From Deltaproteobacteria bacterium (lineage in GTDB: Bacteria > Desulfobacterota > Desulfobacteria > Desulfobacterales > G020354645): a stretch of 64,000 nt of DNA. Below are positions 24,362 to 33,499 of the stretch, one piece after another. The first letter of the stretch is position 1. Each line of letters starts with the position of its first letter. The position numbers and the translations under genes were made by a program. The stretch is taken from NCBI GenBank assembly GCA_020354645.1, contig CP070652.1, positions 3,721,645 through 3,785,644 on the forward strand, given 5' to 3'. The notes under the pieces are model-generated. The model had not been told where the DNA came from, ran no database searches, and worked only from the letters and a program-made list of their open reading frames with translations.

Positions 24362-24859
24362 ATGAAAAAGGAAGTTATCTACAGTCTGCGGATGAGTAAA
24401 ACGATACGTGATGCGCTTAAAAAGGCTGCCAAAAAAGAAAGCCGCTCCGTGGCATCGCTGCTTGAAAAAATTATTAAAGACTACTTGGCAAAAGAAGGTT
24501 TTCTGACACACGCGGATTCAATTGGAGATCAGAGATGGTTTACGCGCAGGGAGATCTACACACCTGCCCACATTTTCTTTGAAACGGAATCGAAAACAAA
24601 AAAAATCGCCATCGTGATTATTAATATTTCAATGGGAGGTGTTCTGATTGCTTATCCCAAATCGACTGAGATCGACTTCTCTGCTGAGGATCTCCCGAAA
24701 TTTGAACTTTGCTTGGAACAAATGGAAGCGGATAGTCCGCTATGCTTCAACTGTGAAGCCAATCGCATGGTCGATTCCGGTTATGGGGTTCAGGTCGGCG
24801 CAAATTTTATTGACACCGATGAAAGCGCTCTGCAAATGCTCAGGAGTTATATCAATTAA
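24362..24859 (+). CDS. Ribbon-helix-helix plus PilZ domain fusion protein
   Basis: 165 residues. The first 45 look like a ribbon-helix-helix DNA-binding domain (strand KKEVIYSLRMS, then helices IRDALKKAAKK and SVASLLEKIIKDYLAKEG). The rest is PilZ-like: an Arg pair (RRE) precedes a beta domain with INISMGGVLI, matching the (D/N)xSxxG signature of c-di-GMP binding. I use ATG 24362 because AAGGAG lies 5 nt before it; an ATG at 24347 overlaps the previous stop. A DNA-binding protein directly gated by c-di-GMP downstream of a c-di-GMP phosphodiesterase is a plausible circuit, not proven. Confidence 0.75.
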   Translation: MKKEVIYSLRMSKTIRDALKKAAKKESRSVASLLEKIIKDYLAKEGFLTHADSIGDQRWFTRREIYTPAHIFFETESKTKKIAIVIINISMGGVLIAYPKSTEIDFSAEDLPKFELCLEQMEADSPLCFNCEANRMVDSGYGVQVGANFIDTDESALQMLRSYIN

Positions 24860-24967
24860 TTTAAAAAGTATACGCTATGGTTTTATGGCAATCAGCATTT
24901 AACTAATCGGCATGTTAAAAAAGTTAAACAAATGCAACCATTCATTTATTAACAAGGGAGAAAAATC

Positions 24968-26737
24968 ATGGGCCGCTCAAAACTCATTATATTATTTGTA
25001 TGGGTGAGTGTCTTTTGTTTGGGATCCCATGCGCTGCCGGCTGGCGCGGCAGATCCGAATTATTCGCAAAAGATAGTATCCTTTTATGAGGATGTTGCCT
25101 GGGAAGAAATCCAGCAATATGTCGAGGAATGGCGTGCCCATGGTGTATCCATCATCATGGAACTTCCGATGTTCAATTGCTTGATTTTAAAAGTGCCGGG
25201 GAACATCACGGCTTCGGATCTTGCTGCTGATCCACGGGTAGAGCGGGTTGAGAACGATCAAAAAATTGAAATTCAGGGTAATGTTAACGCCCAGTACGCA
25301 AGCTTTATTGAGCCGGTACCCACACCACCGTCAGGCCATTATCCCTGGAGTATTCTCAAACTTTATGACCAATACTACGATCCCTGGTTACTCTCGAGTG
25401 TTTACGAGAAACAAAATTTGCCATTTCCGATATGGCTGGCCCTCAGTCGATTAAAAGCCCACAAGATTCGAATTGCCGTTTTCGACACCGGAATCCATTA
25501 TTACCATAGAAACTTATTTAAGGTGGTTAAAGGTGGCATTGACCTCGTTAATAAAGACACGACACCGAAAGGGAAGATAAAATTCAGAAGAAATATACCC
25601 CTTGACGACAATGGACACGGTACGTATGTGGCTGGAATTATTTGCGCCGCCTTGGACAAACATGGAAAATGGGGCCGACATGCGCGGATAGAACTCTATG
25701 CCGTCAAAATACTGAACTATATAGCCATGGGAGATCTGTCCAATATTATCATGGGGCTTCAATGGGCAATCGACCACCAAATGGATATTGTAAACATGAG
25801 TATCGGGTATCAGCAAGATAGCCCTGCGATTCGGCGGGCGGTGCGTATCGCTCATGAACTCGGTATCGTCATGGTAGCCTCTGTTGGGAATCATTCAAAT
25901 TGGGATGATACTATTATCCTTGCAGTTGACGGAGGTGCCGCTGATGGCGGGGCTGCCGATGGGGGTGCCGCTGACGGCGGGGCTGCCGATGGGGGTGCCG
26001 CTGACGGCGGGGCTGCCGACGGGGGTGCTGCTGACGGCGGGGCTGCCGACGGGGGTGCCGCTGACGGCGGCGCTGCCGATGGGGGTGCCGCTGATGGCGG
26101 GGCTGCCGATGGGGGTGCCGCTGATGGCGGCGCTGCCGATGGGGGTGCCGCTGACGGCGGGGCTGCCGATGGGGGTGCCGCTGATGGCGGCGCTGCTGAT
26201 GGGGTTTATGGCCCGCTTCCCATTTTTTCCGTGATGTATCCGGCCCGTTACCCCAAAGTCATCGCCGTTGGTGCTTCAACCCCTTTTGGAGAGCTGGCTT
26301 CATATTCCAACTACGGTCCCGAAATGGATGTTATAGCACCTGGAAGCGCTATTATTTCAGCCGATATAACCAATGGGAATAGTTACAACGGCTATGGCTT
26401 TTGTAGTGGTACCAGTCAGGCGGCCGCACATGTTACCGCTGCTGTTGCGTTGATGCTCTCCGTAAATCCTTCACTGGGTCCGGAGGTTTTAAAAGACATA
26501 CTGACAGAAACTGCAACGCTGACGAGTTCAGAATTAATCGGCGAAATCAGTCTAATCTCAGCCTTGGAAAGAATTATTAGAGAGGATGAAATTACGCAAA
26601 CATTTGATACCCAGCGGTTTGTTTTCGATAAAAACAAATATCGGTTCCTAAAGACTAATACTGATGAGGAATTCGAAGGTGATGGGGGTCGGTTCTTCCA
26701 TTTTGGAAGACGCCGTTTCAAATCCACTTTTCATTAA
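24968..26737 (+). CDS. Secreted S8 (subtilisin-like) protease with GGAAD repeat insertion
   Basis: 589 aa with a signal peptide (residues 1-27) and an I9-like propeptide region. The catalytic triad is visible: Asp in AVFDTGIH (about 172), His in [12 protein letters not shown] (about 216) and Ser in [17 protein letters not shown] (about 483), with the oxyanion Asn in VASVGNHS (about 308). Between the oxyanion region and [14 protein letters not shown] the protein carries 18 perfect GGAAD repeats (about residues 322-411), a flexible acidic insertion in a surface loop. The C-terminal 50 residues are unassigned and charged. The gene stands 108 nt after the RHH-PilZ gene with its own SD (GGGAGAAAAATC). 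Confidence 0.9.
   Translation: MGRSKLIILFVWVSVFCLGSHALPAGAADPNYSQKIVSFYEDVAWEEIQQYVEEWRAHGVSIIMELPMFNCLILKVPGNITASDLAADPRVERVENDQKIEIQGNVNAQYASFIEPVPTPPSGHYPWSILKLYDQYYDPWLLSSVYEKQNLPFPIWLALSRLKAHKIRIAVFDTGIHYYHRNLFKVVKGGIDLVNKDTTPKGKIKFRRNIPLDDNGHGTYVAGIICAALDKHGKWGRHARIELYAVKILNYIAMGDLSNIIMGLQWAIDHQMDIVNMSIGYQQDSPAIRRAVRIAHELGIVMVASVGNHSNWDDTIILAVDGGAADGGAADGGAADGGAADGGAADGGAADGGAADGGAADGGAADGGAADGGAADGGAADGGAADGGAADGGAADGGAADGGAADGGAADGVYGPLPIFSVMYPARYPKVIAVGASTPFGELASYSNYGPEMDVIAPGSAIISADITNGNSYNGYGFCSGTSQAAAHVTAAVALMLSVNPSLGPEVLKDILTETATLTSSELIGEISLISALERIIREDEITQTFDTQRFVFDKNKYRFLKTNTDEEFEGDGGRFFHFGRRRFKSTFH
25931..26200 (+). repeat. 270-bp in-frame minisatellite (18 x 15 bp)
   Basis: Eighteen 15-bp units encoding GGAAD, arranged as nine 30-bp pairs with alternating codons (GGTGCCGCTGAY then GGGGCTGCCGAY types). 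Variation is confined to synonymous third positions. All unit changes keep frame. Very unlike the codon use on either side, so it grew by slippage or unequal crossover. Confidence 0.95.
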
Positions 26738-27011
26738 TTGTTTCCCCATTTTAGATCCCATCAAAAAGGATTCTTGCTGGCATATTCAACATTTGTGGAG
26801 GAATCTGGGGCGTGAAAGCTGAACGGTGGTCATAGCCACTTGTTTATGGGTTCAAAAAAAGAGCAGACTTCTTGCCCTAGCCGTCTGCGGCTGCTTATCA
26901 CGTCCCAATACAACACGATAATCAATAGCTAACCCTGCGGATCAACCCGCCACCAGTCAATTCAGATCGCCTGCCCTCAGCGATGCCTTTTTGAATGAAT
27001 GAAAAAATCCC
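26738..27011. other. Intergenic region between the protease and the tetR operon
   Basis: No ORF of note. An imperfect inverted repeat (AGCAGACTTCTTG with GTCTGCGGCTGCT, 26863-26900) could terminate the protease transcript but lacks a T-run. The promoter and operators of the next operon begin at 27012. Confidence 0.5.
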
Positions 27012-27073
27012 TTGACAGATAGAGCAAACGAGATTATTAAATAAATAGTTTAACTAAACAGTTGGTTTAACCA
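27012..27073 (+). promoter_or_regulatory. tetR operon promoter with twin palindromic operators
   Basis: TTGACA (27012-27017), 17-bp spacer, TATTAA (27035-27040). Just downstream lie two 11-bp palindromes of the same design, TAGTTTAACTA (27046-27056) and TGGTTTAACCA (27063-27073), with centres 17 bp apart, over and after the expected transcription start. This fits autorepression by the TetR protein encoded 24 nt further on. Confidence 0.75.
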
Positions 27074-27097
27074 TTCATTTTAATTTATAGGAAAAAC

Positions 27098-27724
27098 ATG
27101 GGAACACAAACTGTAAAAAGAAACGAAACCACCCGCCGGATCAAGGGTGCTGCCACCGAAGTATTCGCCGAAGCCGGTTTTGCCGGCGCCCGGGTGGACG
27201 AAATCGCCCGGCGCGCTCGGGTAAACAAAGCCATGATTTATTATCACATCGGCGATAAAAAAGCGTTGTATGCCGAGGCGCTGCATGATGTTTTCAGGGA
27301 TATGTCCGAAGGCATGGCCCGCAACATTCAAGAATCGCAAACGGCGGAAGAAAAACTGAAAAGATTCATTCATAATTTGGCTGAAACAATGGATCAGCAT
27401 TCCTACCTGCCGGCCATTATACTCCGAGAGCTTGCATCCGGCGGACAAAATATTCCCGCTGTCGTTATTCAGGATTTTACCAACATTCTAAATACTCTCA
27501 CTAAAATTTTAGAAGAGGGGGTCGACCAGGGATTGTTTATTCAAACAACGCCATTCGTTGTGCACATGATGGTGGTCGGCGCTGTCAATTTTTTTAAGGC
27601 CAGCGGACCCATTCGAAGTCGGCACCCAGCCTTTCCGGATACCGTCAAAAAGCTCGGCACAAAGGTTTCGGGCGAAATTGCCGCTGAGATTGAAAAACTT
27701 ATTTTAAAAGCGGTCAGAAAATGA
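27098..27724 (+). CDS. TetR/AcrR-family transcriptional repressor
   Basis: 208 residues. N-terminal TetR helix-turn-helix (about 12-58): TRRIKGAATEVFAEAGFAGARVDEIARRARVNKAMIYYHI is split over helices 1-3, with the recognition helix MIYYHIGDKKALYAEAL. The C-terminal domain is helical and variable, presumably the ligand pocket. AGGA precedes the ATG. The twin operators upstream and the export operon downstream (79 nt to the RND gene) suggest it represses itself and the pump and is released by a pump substrate. Confidence 0.92.
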   Translation: MGTQTVKRNETTRRIKGAATEVFAEAGFAGARVDEIARRARVNKAMIYYHIGDKKALYAEALHDVFRDMSEGMARNIQESQTAEEKLKRFIHNLAETMDQHSYLPAIILRELASGGQNIPAVVIQDFTNILNTLTKILEEGVDQGLFIQTTPFVVHMMVVGAVNFFKASGPIRSRHPAFPDTVKKLGTKVSGEIAAEIEKLILKAVRK

Positions 27725-27802
27725 AGCTTACCGAAGCATGCTGCCGGGATTTTAACAAGTAAGAATAATCCCAGCCCTAGCCATTGAGGTTAGAGGAATT
27801 TT

Positions 27803-30229
27803 ATGGCGAATATCAGAAACAAAATTGAGAAGCATTTCGAAGACTTTGCACGGGTTATTTACCGCAACCGAATTAAAACAATTGTAAGCATGCTGATTCT
27901 TGTGGCAGCCACAGTTTCTCAAATTCCAAAAATTGTTTTTGATACCTCCACCGAAGGATTTCTGCATGAAAATGACCCTGCCCTGCTGGCTTACAATGAC
28001 TTCCGTGATCAGTTCGGCCGTGATGAGGTCATCATCATTGCCGTGAATCCACCCCAGGTTTTTGACCCAAATTTTTTGAAAAAGCTCAAAGCTTTGCATG
28101 AGGAACTGGCAGAAAAGGTCCCCTATGTTGAAGACATTACCAGTCTGCTAAACGCCCGCAGCACGCGCGGTAAAGGTGATGAGCTTATCGTAGAAGATCT
28201 GCTGGAAAGGTGGCCGGAAAGCGAATCGGACATGACAGCCCTTAAAGAACGGGTGGTGACCAATCCGTTATACGCAGACCAGCTGATATCCAAGGACGGT
28301 CGATTTACCACGATTATCATTAAAACCCACAGCCACTCGTCCATCGAACCGCAAACGGACATTATCGAAGAATTTGAGGAAAAAGAGACCAACATTCCTG
28401 ATACCGATATCACCCCCACAGCAAAGCGAGGCTATTTGTCGGATAAGGAAAACAGCGACGTCGTTCTTGCTGTGCGTGAGATCATCCAAAAATACCATAC
28501 CGCAGACTTTCCGGTCTCCCTAGTGGGTTCACCGGTGGTTACCCATTTTCTCAAACGAGCCATGATGCATGATATACGCAAATTCATTGTCCTTGCCATT
28601 ATGACCGTGGCCGTATTCCTCTTTATAATGTTTCGCAGAATCACGGGGGTGATCCTGCCGCTGGTGGTGGTTATTCTTTCACTGCTGTGTACTCTCGGTA
28701 TAATGGCCGCCTTGGGCGTGGCCATTAAGGTTCCCACCCAGATTCTGCCATCATTTCTGCTAGCAGTGGGCGTCGGTACATCGGTTCACATACTTGCCAT
28801 ATTTTTTCATCGTTTCCGCCAAAGTTCCGATCAAGAGGAAGCCATCGTATATGCTTTAGGTCATTCGGGACTGGCTGTGGTTATGACCAATGTTACCACC
28901 GCCAGCGGCCTGCTTTCCTTTTCAACGGCGGAAGTCGCCCCGCTTGCCGACATCGGAATCTATGCCGCCGTGGGGGTGTTGTTGGCTTTTATTTATACGA
29001 TTGTGTTGCTACCGGCGTTGCTGGCGCTCATTCCCTTATCCAGCGTTGGCAAAAAAGCCCGCAATCCCCAAATACCGCTAATGGATCGATTTCTAACCGC
29101 TGTCGGTAATTTTTCAACCAAACATTCAAAAGTCATCCTGATCATCAGTGCAATCGTCACGGCTTTGTCAATGCTTGCGATTTCAAGGATTCGATTTTCC
29201 CACCACCCCCTTGGCTGGTTCCCGAAAACCAATAGTATCCGAACGGCCACCGAAAAAATAGATCAGGAGCTGCGGGGCTCTTTGAGTCTTGAGGTTATTG
29301 TTGACACCGCAACTGAAAACGGTCTTTATGAACCCACTATATTGAAAAAGCTCGAAGAGGTTGCCGTTCATGCCGAATCCCTGGCATATGAAGATCTTTT
29401 TGTGGGAAAAGCGTGGTCGCTAACGACGATCCTAAAAGAAATCAATCAGGCCCTCAATGAGAATCGTTTCGAATATTATCGCATCCCCCGCAACCGTGAA
29501 TTGGTGGCCCAGGAGTTCTTGCTTTTTGAAAACTCTGGTTCCGATGACCTCGAAGATGTTGTGGACAGCCAGTTTTCCAAGGCCCGCCTCACCGTCAAGG
29601 TTCCGTTTAAAGATGCGGTCAAATCAGGCGTTCTGTTGGAAACGGTCACCGCTTATTTAAACCAAAAATTTCCGGAAGCCGAGGTCACCATCACCGGGAT
29701 GATGGCGCTGCTGGTCAAAACGATCAATAACGCCATCAGGAGCATGGCCAAAAGCTACGCCATTGCGCTAATCGTCATCACCATTTTGATGATTTTCCTC
29801 ATCGGCCGGATTCGCATCGGCTTGTTGAGCATGGTACCAAATCTGGTGCCAATTTTGCTCATGCTGGGGGTTATTGGTGCCTTTTCAATACCCATGGACC
29901 TGTTTACCATGATGGTGGCCAGTGTTGCCATTGGACTGGCAGTCGACGATACCATCCATTTCATGCACAATTTTCGACGCTATTACGATCAAAGCGGAGA
30001 CCCGATAGAAGCCGTACATCAAACCTTGCACACCACCGGCCGGGCGATGCTGGTGACGACCATCGTCCTTTCGTTGGGATTTTTTATCTTTGCATTCGCC
30101 ACCATGAGCAACGTGATCAACTTTGGATTGCTTACCGGATTCACCATTATCATGGCCTTGGTCGCCGACTATTTAATAGCACCGGCATTGATGGTGATGG
30201 TTAACAAACCCAAGGCAATCACGGCTTAA
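27803..30229 (+). CDS. RND/MMPL-family exporter of the TetR operon
   Basis: 808 aa with duplicated RND architecture: TM near residues 27-45, periplasmic domain, five TMs (about 255-410), TM near 445, second periplasmic domain, five TMs at the end. Each half carries the relay motif: VGVGTSVHILAIFFHRFR in the first, AIGLAVDDTIHFMHNFRR in the second, with the Asp pair. This is the MMPL/HpnN-like branch, not the HAE drug-efflux branch. AGAGGA sits before the ATG. Followed by a LolA-like protein and an outer-membrane barrel, so it likely moves a hydrophobic molecule or lipoprotein cargo. Confidence 0.88.
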   Translation: MANIRNKIEKHFEDFARVIYRNRIKTIVSMLILVAATVSQIPKIVFDTSTEGFLHENDPALLAYNDFRDQFGRDEVIIIAVNPPQVFDPNFLKKLKALHEELAEKVPYVEDITSLLNARSTRGKGDELIVEDLLERWPESESDMTALKERVVTNPLYADQLISKDGRFTTIIIKTHSHSSIEPQTDIIEEFEEKETNIPDTDITPTAKRGYLSDKENSDVVLAVREIIQKYHTADFPVSLVGSPVVTHFLKRAMMHDIRKFIVLAIMTVAVFLFIMFRRITGVILPLVVVILSLLCTLGIMAALGVAIKVPTQILPSFLLAVGVGTSVHILAIFFHRFRQSSDQEEAIVYALGHSGLAVVMTNVTTASGLLSFSTAEVAPLADIGIYAAVGVLLAFIYTIVLLPALLALIPLSSVGKKARNPQIPLMDRFLTAVGNFSTKHSKVILIISAIVTALSMLAISRIRFSHHPLGWFPKTNSIRTATEKIDQELRGSLSLEVIVDTATENGLYEPTILKKLEEVAVHAESLAYEDLFVGKAWSLTTILKEINQALNENRFEYYRIPRNRELVAQEFLLFENSGSDDLEDVVDSQFSKARLTVKVPFKDAVKSGVLLETVTAYLNQKFPEAEVTITGMMALLVKTINNAIRSMAKSYAIALIVITILMIFLIGRIRIGLLSMVPNLVPILLMLGVIGAFSIPMDLFTMMVASVAIGLAVDDTIHFMHNFRRYYDQSGDPIEAVHQTLHTTGRAMLVTTIVLSLGFFIFAFATMSNVINFGLLTGFTIIMALVADYLIAPALMVMVNKPKAITA

Positions 30230-30251
30230 ATTCAGAAATCAGAGGCGCATC

Positions 30252-31076
30252 ATGATCCAAAAAAAAATACTATATCCTGCAATTATTCTATTTTTACTTG
30301 TTTCTATCACCGGCGCACGGATGGCATTGGCCGACGACCCCGCGGCCCGGTCAATTATGGAGAAGGTGGATGCCCGGGATGACGGTGACAACCAGTTATC
30401 GGACATGGAAATGGTGCTGATCGATAAAAAGGGCCAAAAAAGGATCCGCAAGATCCGGATATTCAGCAAAGACAGAGGGGCAGATACTCTCAAACTGATG
30501 TTTTTTGAGCATCCGGCCGATGTCAAAGACACGGCATTATTAACCTATGACTATGATGATCCCGCTAAAGACGACGACCAGTGGCTCTATCTGCCTGCCC
30601 TTCGAAAAACAAAGCGTATCGCCACCGCGGATAAAAGCGGCAGTTTCATGGGATCGGACTTAAATTATTCGGATATGACCTCTCCGGATTTAGAGGACTA
30701 TGAATTCCGCTTTTATGAAAAGGGTAAGGAAAGAGAGGTCAGGGGGAAGAAAGTCTGGGTCATTTGGTCGCTGCCGCGCACCAGGGAAATCATCAAGGAA
30801 ACCGGATATAAAAAGTCGCTGCTCTTCGTCCGTCAGGACATCGACATGGTGGTGCGCGCCATCCGGTGGGTGGATGAAGGGGGATACCTGAAATATGTGG
30901 ATGTGAAATCTCTTGAACAGATCGATGGGATCTGGATTGCCACCGAGACGCAGGTAAATAAAAATAGGGGGAAGGAAACGGTGCATAAAACCATTTTGAG
31001 GCTGGATAATATAAAATTTAATCAGGATTTGACGTATGACCTGTTTACCATCCGCCGCATGGAAAAGGGATTGTGA
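30252..31076 (+). CDS. LolA-like outer-membrane lipoprotein-sorting protein
   Basis: 274 residues with a signal peptide ending near ALADDPAA (about residue 28). The body is the LolA-like fold found next to RND transporters: MEMVLIDKKGQKRIRKIRIF, then DQWLYLPALRKTKRIATADKSGSFMGSDLNYSDM, and a C-terminal strand region. It should be a periplasmic carrier taking a hydrophobic cargo from the RND pump to the outer membrane. It starts 22 nt after the pump stop with AGAGGCG as SD. Confidence 0.85.
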   Translation: MIQKKILYPAIILFLLVSITGARMALADDPAARSIMEKVDARDDGDNQLSDMEMVLIDKKGQKRIRKIRIFSKDRGADTLKLMFFEHPADVKDTALLTYDYDDPAKDDDQWLYLPALRKTKRIATADKSGSFMGSDLNYSDMTSPDLEDYEFRFYEKGKEREVRGKKVWVIWSLPRTREIIKETGYKKSLLFVRQDIDMVVRAIRWVDEGGYLKYVDVKSLEQIDGIWIATETQVNKNRGKETVHKTILRLDNIKFNQDLTYDLFTIRRMEKGL

Positions 31077-31116
31077 GAGTTTCGAGTTGCGGTTTCGGTG
31101 TTTATTAGCGTGGGTT

Positions 31117-32715
31117 ATGTTTTTAAAATTACTTACACTGATCTTATTATTATATTTAATTTTTAACTCGGGACCTAACCCAATTTTTGCCCAGGAAAAT
31201 TTAACACTTAGACTACTGCCCACAACCCGCGAATCCCAACTCGCATCTCAAAATTCCCAATCTGCAACTTGCTACTCACATATTGATGAAGACAACTTGC
31301 AATATGCAGATCTTGATGAAATCTTCAACGCATTTGAAAAAGATGAAAAATCCGGCGCAGAGGCAAACGACATCATCAAGGGATTCGAAGAACAGCCACA
31401 AAATGAGGAACGATCCGATGAAATTATCAAAGGGTTTGAGGAGGATGACGAGGAAAAAGAAGCCGATAAAGCTCCGGTTGAGGAAAAACCATCCACCTGG
31501 AGTCTGGACGGTGAATTCAAATTTACCACAAGCTATAACTTCGCCCACCGCAAACCAGCCCCGGGACAAACCGACTGGCGCGGATTATCCATGCTGCGGC
31601 CGGAGCTGGAGCTTGCCTTAACGAAAAAAATTTTCGATTCATGGCAGGCACGTTTTTCTGTCAGAGGCTTTTATGATGTTGTCTACGTCCTCAAGGATCG
31701 GGAAAACTATACCGAACAGGTCCTGGATGACTACGAAAAAGAGTTGGAAATCGAGGATGCGTATATCCAGGGAAACCTGACAGACAGCCTTGATCTCAAG
31801 GCCGGCCGCCAAATAGTGGTTTGGGGCACGTTTGACAACCTGCGGGTAACCGACGTTCTGAATCCGCTGGATCTGCGGGTACCGGGATTAACCGATATTG
31901 ATGATCTGCGTCTGCCGCTAACGATGATCAAACTGGATTATTATTTCAACCACTGGAACCTGGGCGGCATGGTTCTGCCTGAAATCCGCTTCAGGAAACT
32001 TCCTGTGTTCGGCAGTGATTTCTATCCTTTTCCACTACCACCACCATCTGAAGACGAACCGCAAGACGGTTTCGAAAACGCAGAATTCGCCGCTTCACTG
32101 AGTGGTGTATTTAGCGGGTGGGATCTGGCTTTCTACTGGGCGGATATATACGACGATGCACCCCATACGGAACTTGCGTCTCCAGGTCCGCCGCCGAAAT
32201 TGGAACAAAAACACGCCCGTATCAAGATGGTGGGAGCCGCGTTTAACATTGCAGCCGGTAACTGGCTGTTGAAAGCAGAGACCGCCTGGTTTGACCGGTT
32301 GCGGTTTACAAATACGCCGGGTGTTGAGTACTCCCGTTTTGACCTGGGCGCAGGCGTAGAATATGCCGGCTTTCAGGATGCAGCCGTCAGCCTTGAAATT
32401 GCCAATCGGCATATCAATGATTATGACAAACTGCTGGAGCAGCCGCCGGATGAAATTCGGAAAAATGAATTTCAGTGGGCGTTTAGAATCACCAAAGACT
32501 TATTAAACGATACGCTTACCCTGACCCTTCTTGCCGCCACATTCGGTCTAAAGGCCGAGGATGGATCTTTCCAGCGCTTTGACACCGAATACGATGTGAC
32601 CGACGCCGTATCGATTAGAGGCGGAGCGGTATTCTACCAGTCCGGGGATCTCGGTCGTTTCAAGAATATCGGGGGTAACGACCGGCTTTTTTTTGAAATA
32701 AAGCACAGTTTCTAA
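31117..32715 (+). CDS. Outer-membrane beta-barrel, DUF1302-like
   Basis: I choose ATG 31117 because a clean signal peptide (FLKLLTLILLLYLIFNSG) follows; an in-frame extension to 31036 overlaps the previous gene. After the signal comes an acidic disordered linker with a repeated IIKGFEE motif, then a barrel of alternating strands with GRQIVVWGTFDNLRVTDVLN, similar to the GRQxVxWG motif of DUF1302 barrels, ending in a C-terminal Phe (KHSF) as expected for BAM substrates. Probably the outer-membrane receiver or channel of this export system. About 532 aa from this start. Confidence 0.75.
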   Translation: MFLKLLTLILLLYLIFNSGPNPIFAQENLTLRLLPTTRESQLASQNSQSATCYSHIDEDNLQYADLDEIFNAFEKDEKSGAEANDIIKGFEEQPQNEERSDEIIKGFEEDDEEKEADKAPVEEKPSTWSLDGEFKFTTSYNFAHRKPAPGQTDWRGLSMLRPELELALTKKIFDSWQARFSVRGFYDVVYVLKDRENYTEQVLDDYEKELEIEDAYIQGNLTDSLDLKAGRQIVVWGTFDNLRVTDVLNPLDLRVPGLTDIDDLRLPLTMIKLDYYFNHWNLGGMVLPEIRFRKLPVFGSDFYPFPLPPPSEDEPQDGFENAEFAASLSGVFSGWDLAFYWADIYDDAPHTELASPGPPPKLEQKHARIKMVGAAFNIAAGNWLLKAETAWFDRLRFTNTPGVEYSRFDLGAGVEYAGFQDAAVSLEIANRHINDYDKLLEQPPDEIRKNEFQWAFRITKDLLNDTLTLTLLAATFGLKAEDGSFQRFDTEYDVTDAVSIRGGAVFYQSGDLGRFKNIGGNDRLFFEIKHSF

Positions 32716-32730
32716 AACTGTTTAAAAACC

Positions 32731-33030
32731 TCATCTAATATCCGAATGCTGCGTTGCAAGGAAGATCGTCTTGAAACCGTTCATGTGGGAATGATAGGTG
32801 GAAGTACCCCGAAAAATGGCATCTGCGAAGATTATTTCGGATACAGTTGCTTTAGGTCGTCATCGAGTTTACAGGTATTGTCCCCCGCACACAGAGGGAC
32901 GCACGCCCGACACGGCCCGAAGGATAACTCGGTCAGATTGAAAAATTCGGTCGCTTCTCCGCTTTTCTCCAGAACAGCCTGAACCATTCTGTCAACGTTG
33001 CCATAAAGCTTTACAGTAAGCTGAAGAACC
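32731..33030 (-). pseudogene. Flavodoxin-family NAD(P)H-dependent reductase, frameshifted remnant
   Basis: Reading the minus strand across frames recovers a flavodoxin-fold FMN reductase: YGNVDRMVQAVLEKSGEATE, then NLTELSFGPCRACVPLC and DDDLKQLYP, a frame change, IIFADAIFSG, another frame change, then TSTYHSHMNGFKTIFL and a stop at 32731-32733. The N-terminal GSPR phosphate loop is missing and fused to the tail of the small gene upstream. With at least two frameshifts and a lost N-terminus it is a decayed gene. The family reduces quinones, metals or nitro compounds. Confidence 0.8.
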
Positions 33031-33240
33031 GGTCGGGCAGGGATCGACTGTAGAATTGGTATCGGCGTGCGAGGATTCATTAACCGCGCTTTCCCCTTCT
33101 GCATCCAAATCGCGCAATGCTTCGTCAACTTCCGTGAATGCACGCACACTGCGTCCCAGGCTGCCATCTATGATTGCAAGTGCCCACAACGCACCCCACC
33201 AGGTATCATACCATTTTATTTTCTTCATTTTCTCGACCAT
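32992..33240 (-). CDS. Small WYDTWWG protein, copy 1 (82 aa)
   Basis: Unrecognised. Homologous to the 78-residue protein at 33500-33736: both start with M(V/A)EK and a Lys run, then KWYDTWWG, a hydrophobic (A/L)xxLAI(I/V)DGxxGR segment, and an acidic or polar tail ending near a Cys-Lys. The SD AAGGAAGG is about 7 nt before the ATG. The tail here runs into the flavodoxin remnant, so the true C-terminus may have been altered by the rearrangement. Size and the Trp/Tyr-rich hydrophobic face suggest a peripheral membrane or interaction peptide. Confidence 0.65.
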   Translation of the reverse strand: MVEKMKKIKWYDTWWGALWALAIIDGSLGRSVRAFTEVDEALRDLDAEGESAVNESSHADTNSTVDPCPTGSSAYCKALWQR

Positions 33241-33499
33241 ATATTGCCTTCCTTAATTAATAAGATGTTATAATTAATCATTTTGGGATAGATTACATGT
33301 TAGCCGTGCATTTTTATCCGTCATTCTGACAGTAATTCTAAATTGTTAGAGCTTTATTAGCATCAAGTTAAATTTCCATTAGTAGCAAAGGAGCGGGCAA
33401 AAACGTCTTTGGGCTGGAAATGTATAGTTCACTGTAAGGTGGAGGGACGCATCATTCTAATCAATCAGCGCAACGCTCGATCACAGGAATCCCTTGCGG

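Noticed and set aside
25931..26200. CRISPR array
   Set aside because: No unique spacers; it is a coding minisatellite.
25884..26234. A second open frame through the GGAAD repeat, coding Met/Pro/Leu-rich repeats
   Set aside because: Any stop-free 15-bp repeat keeps other frames open. The S8 triad lies in the other frame and no SD fits this one.
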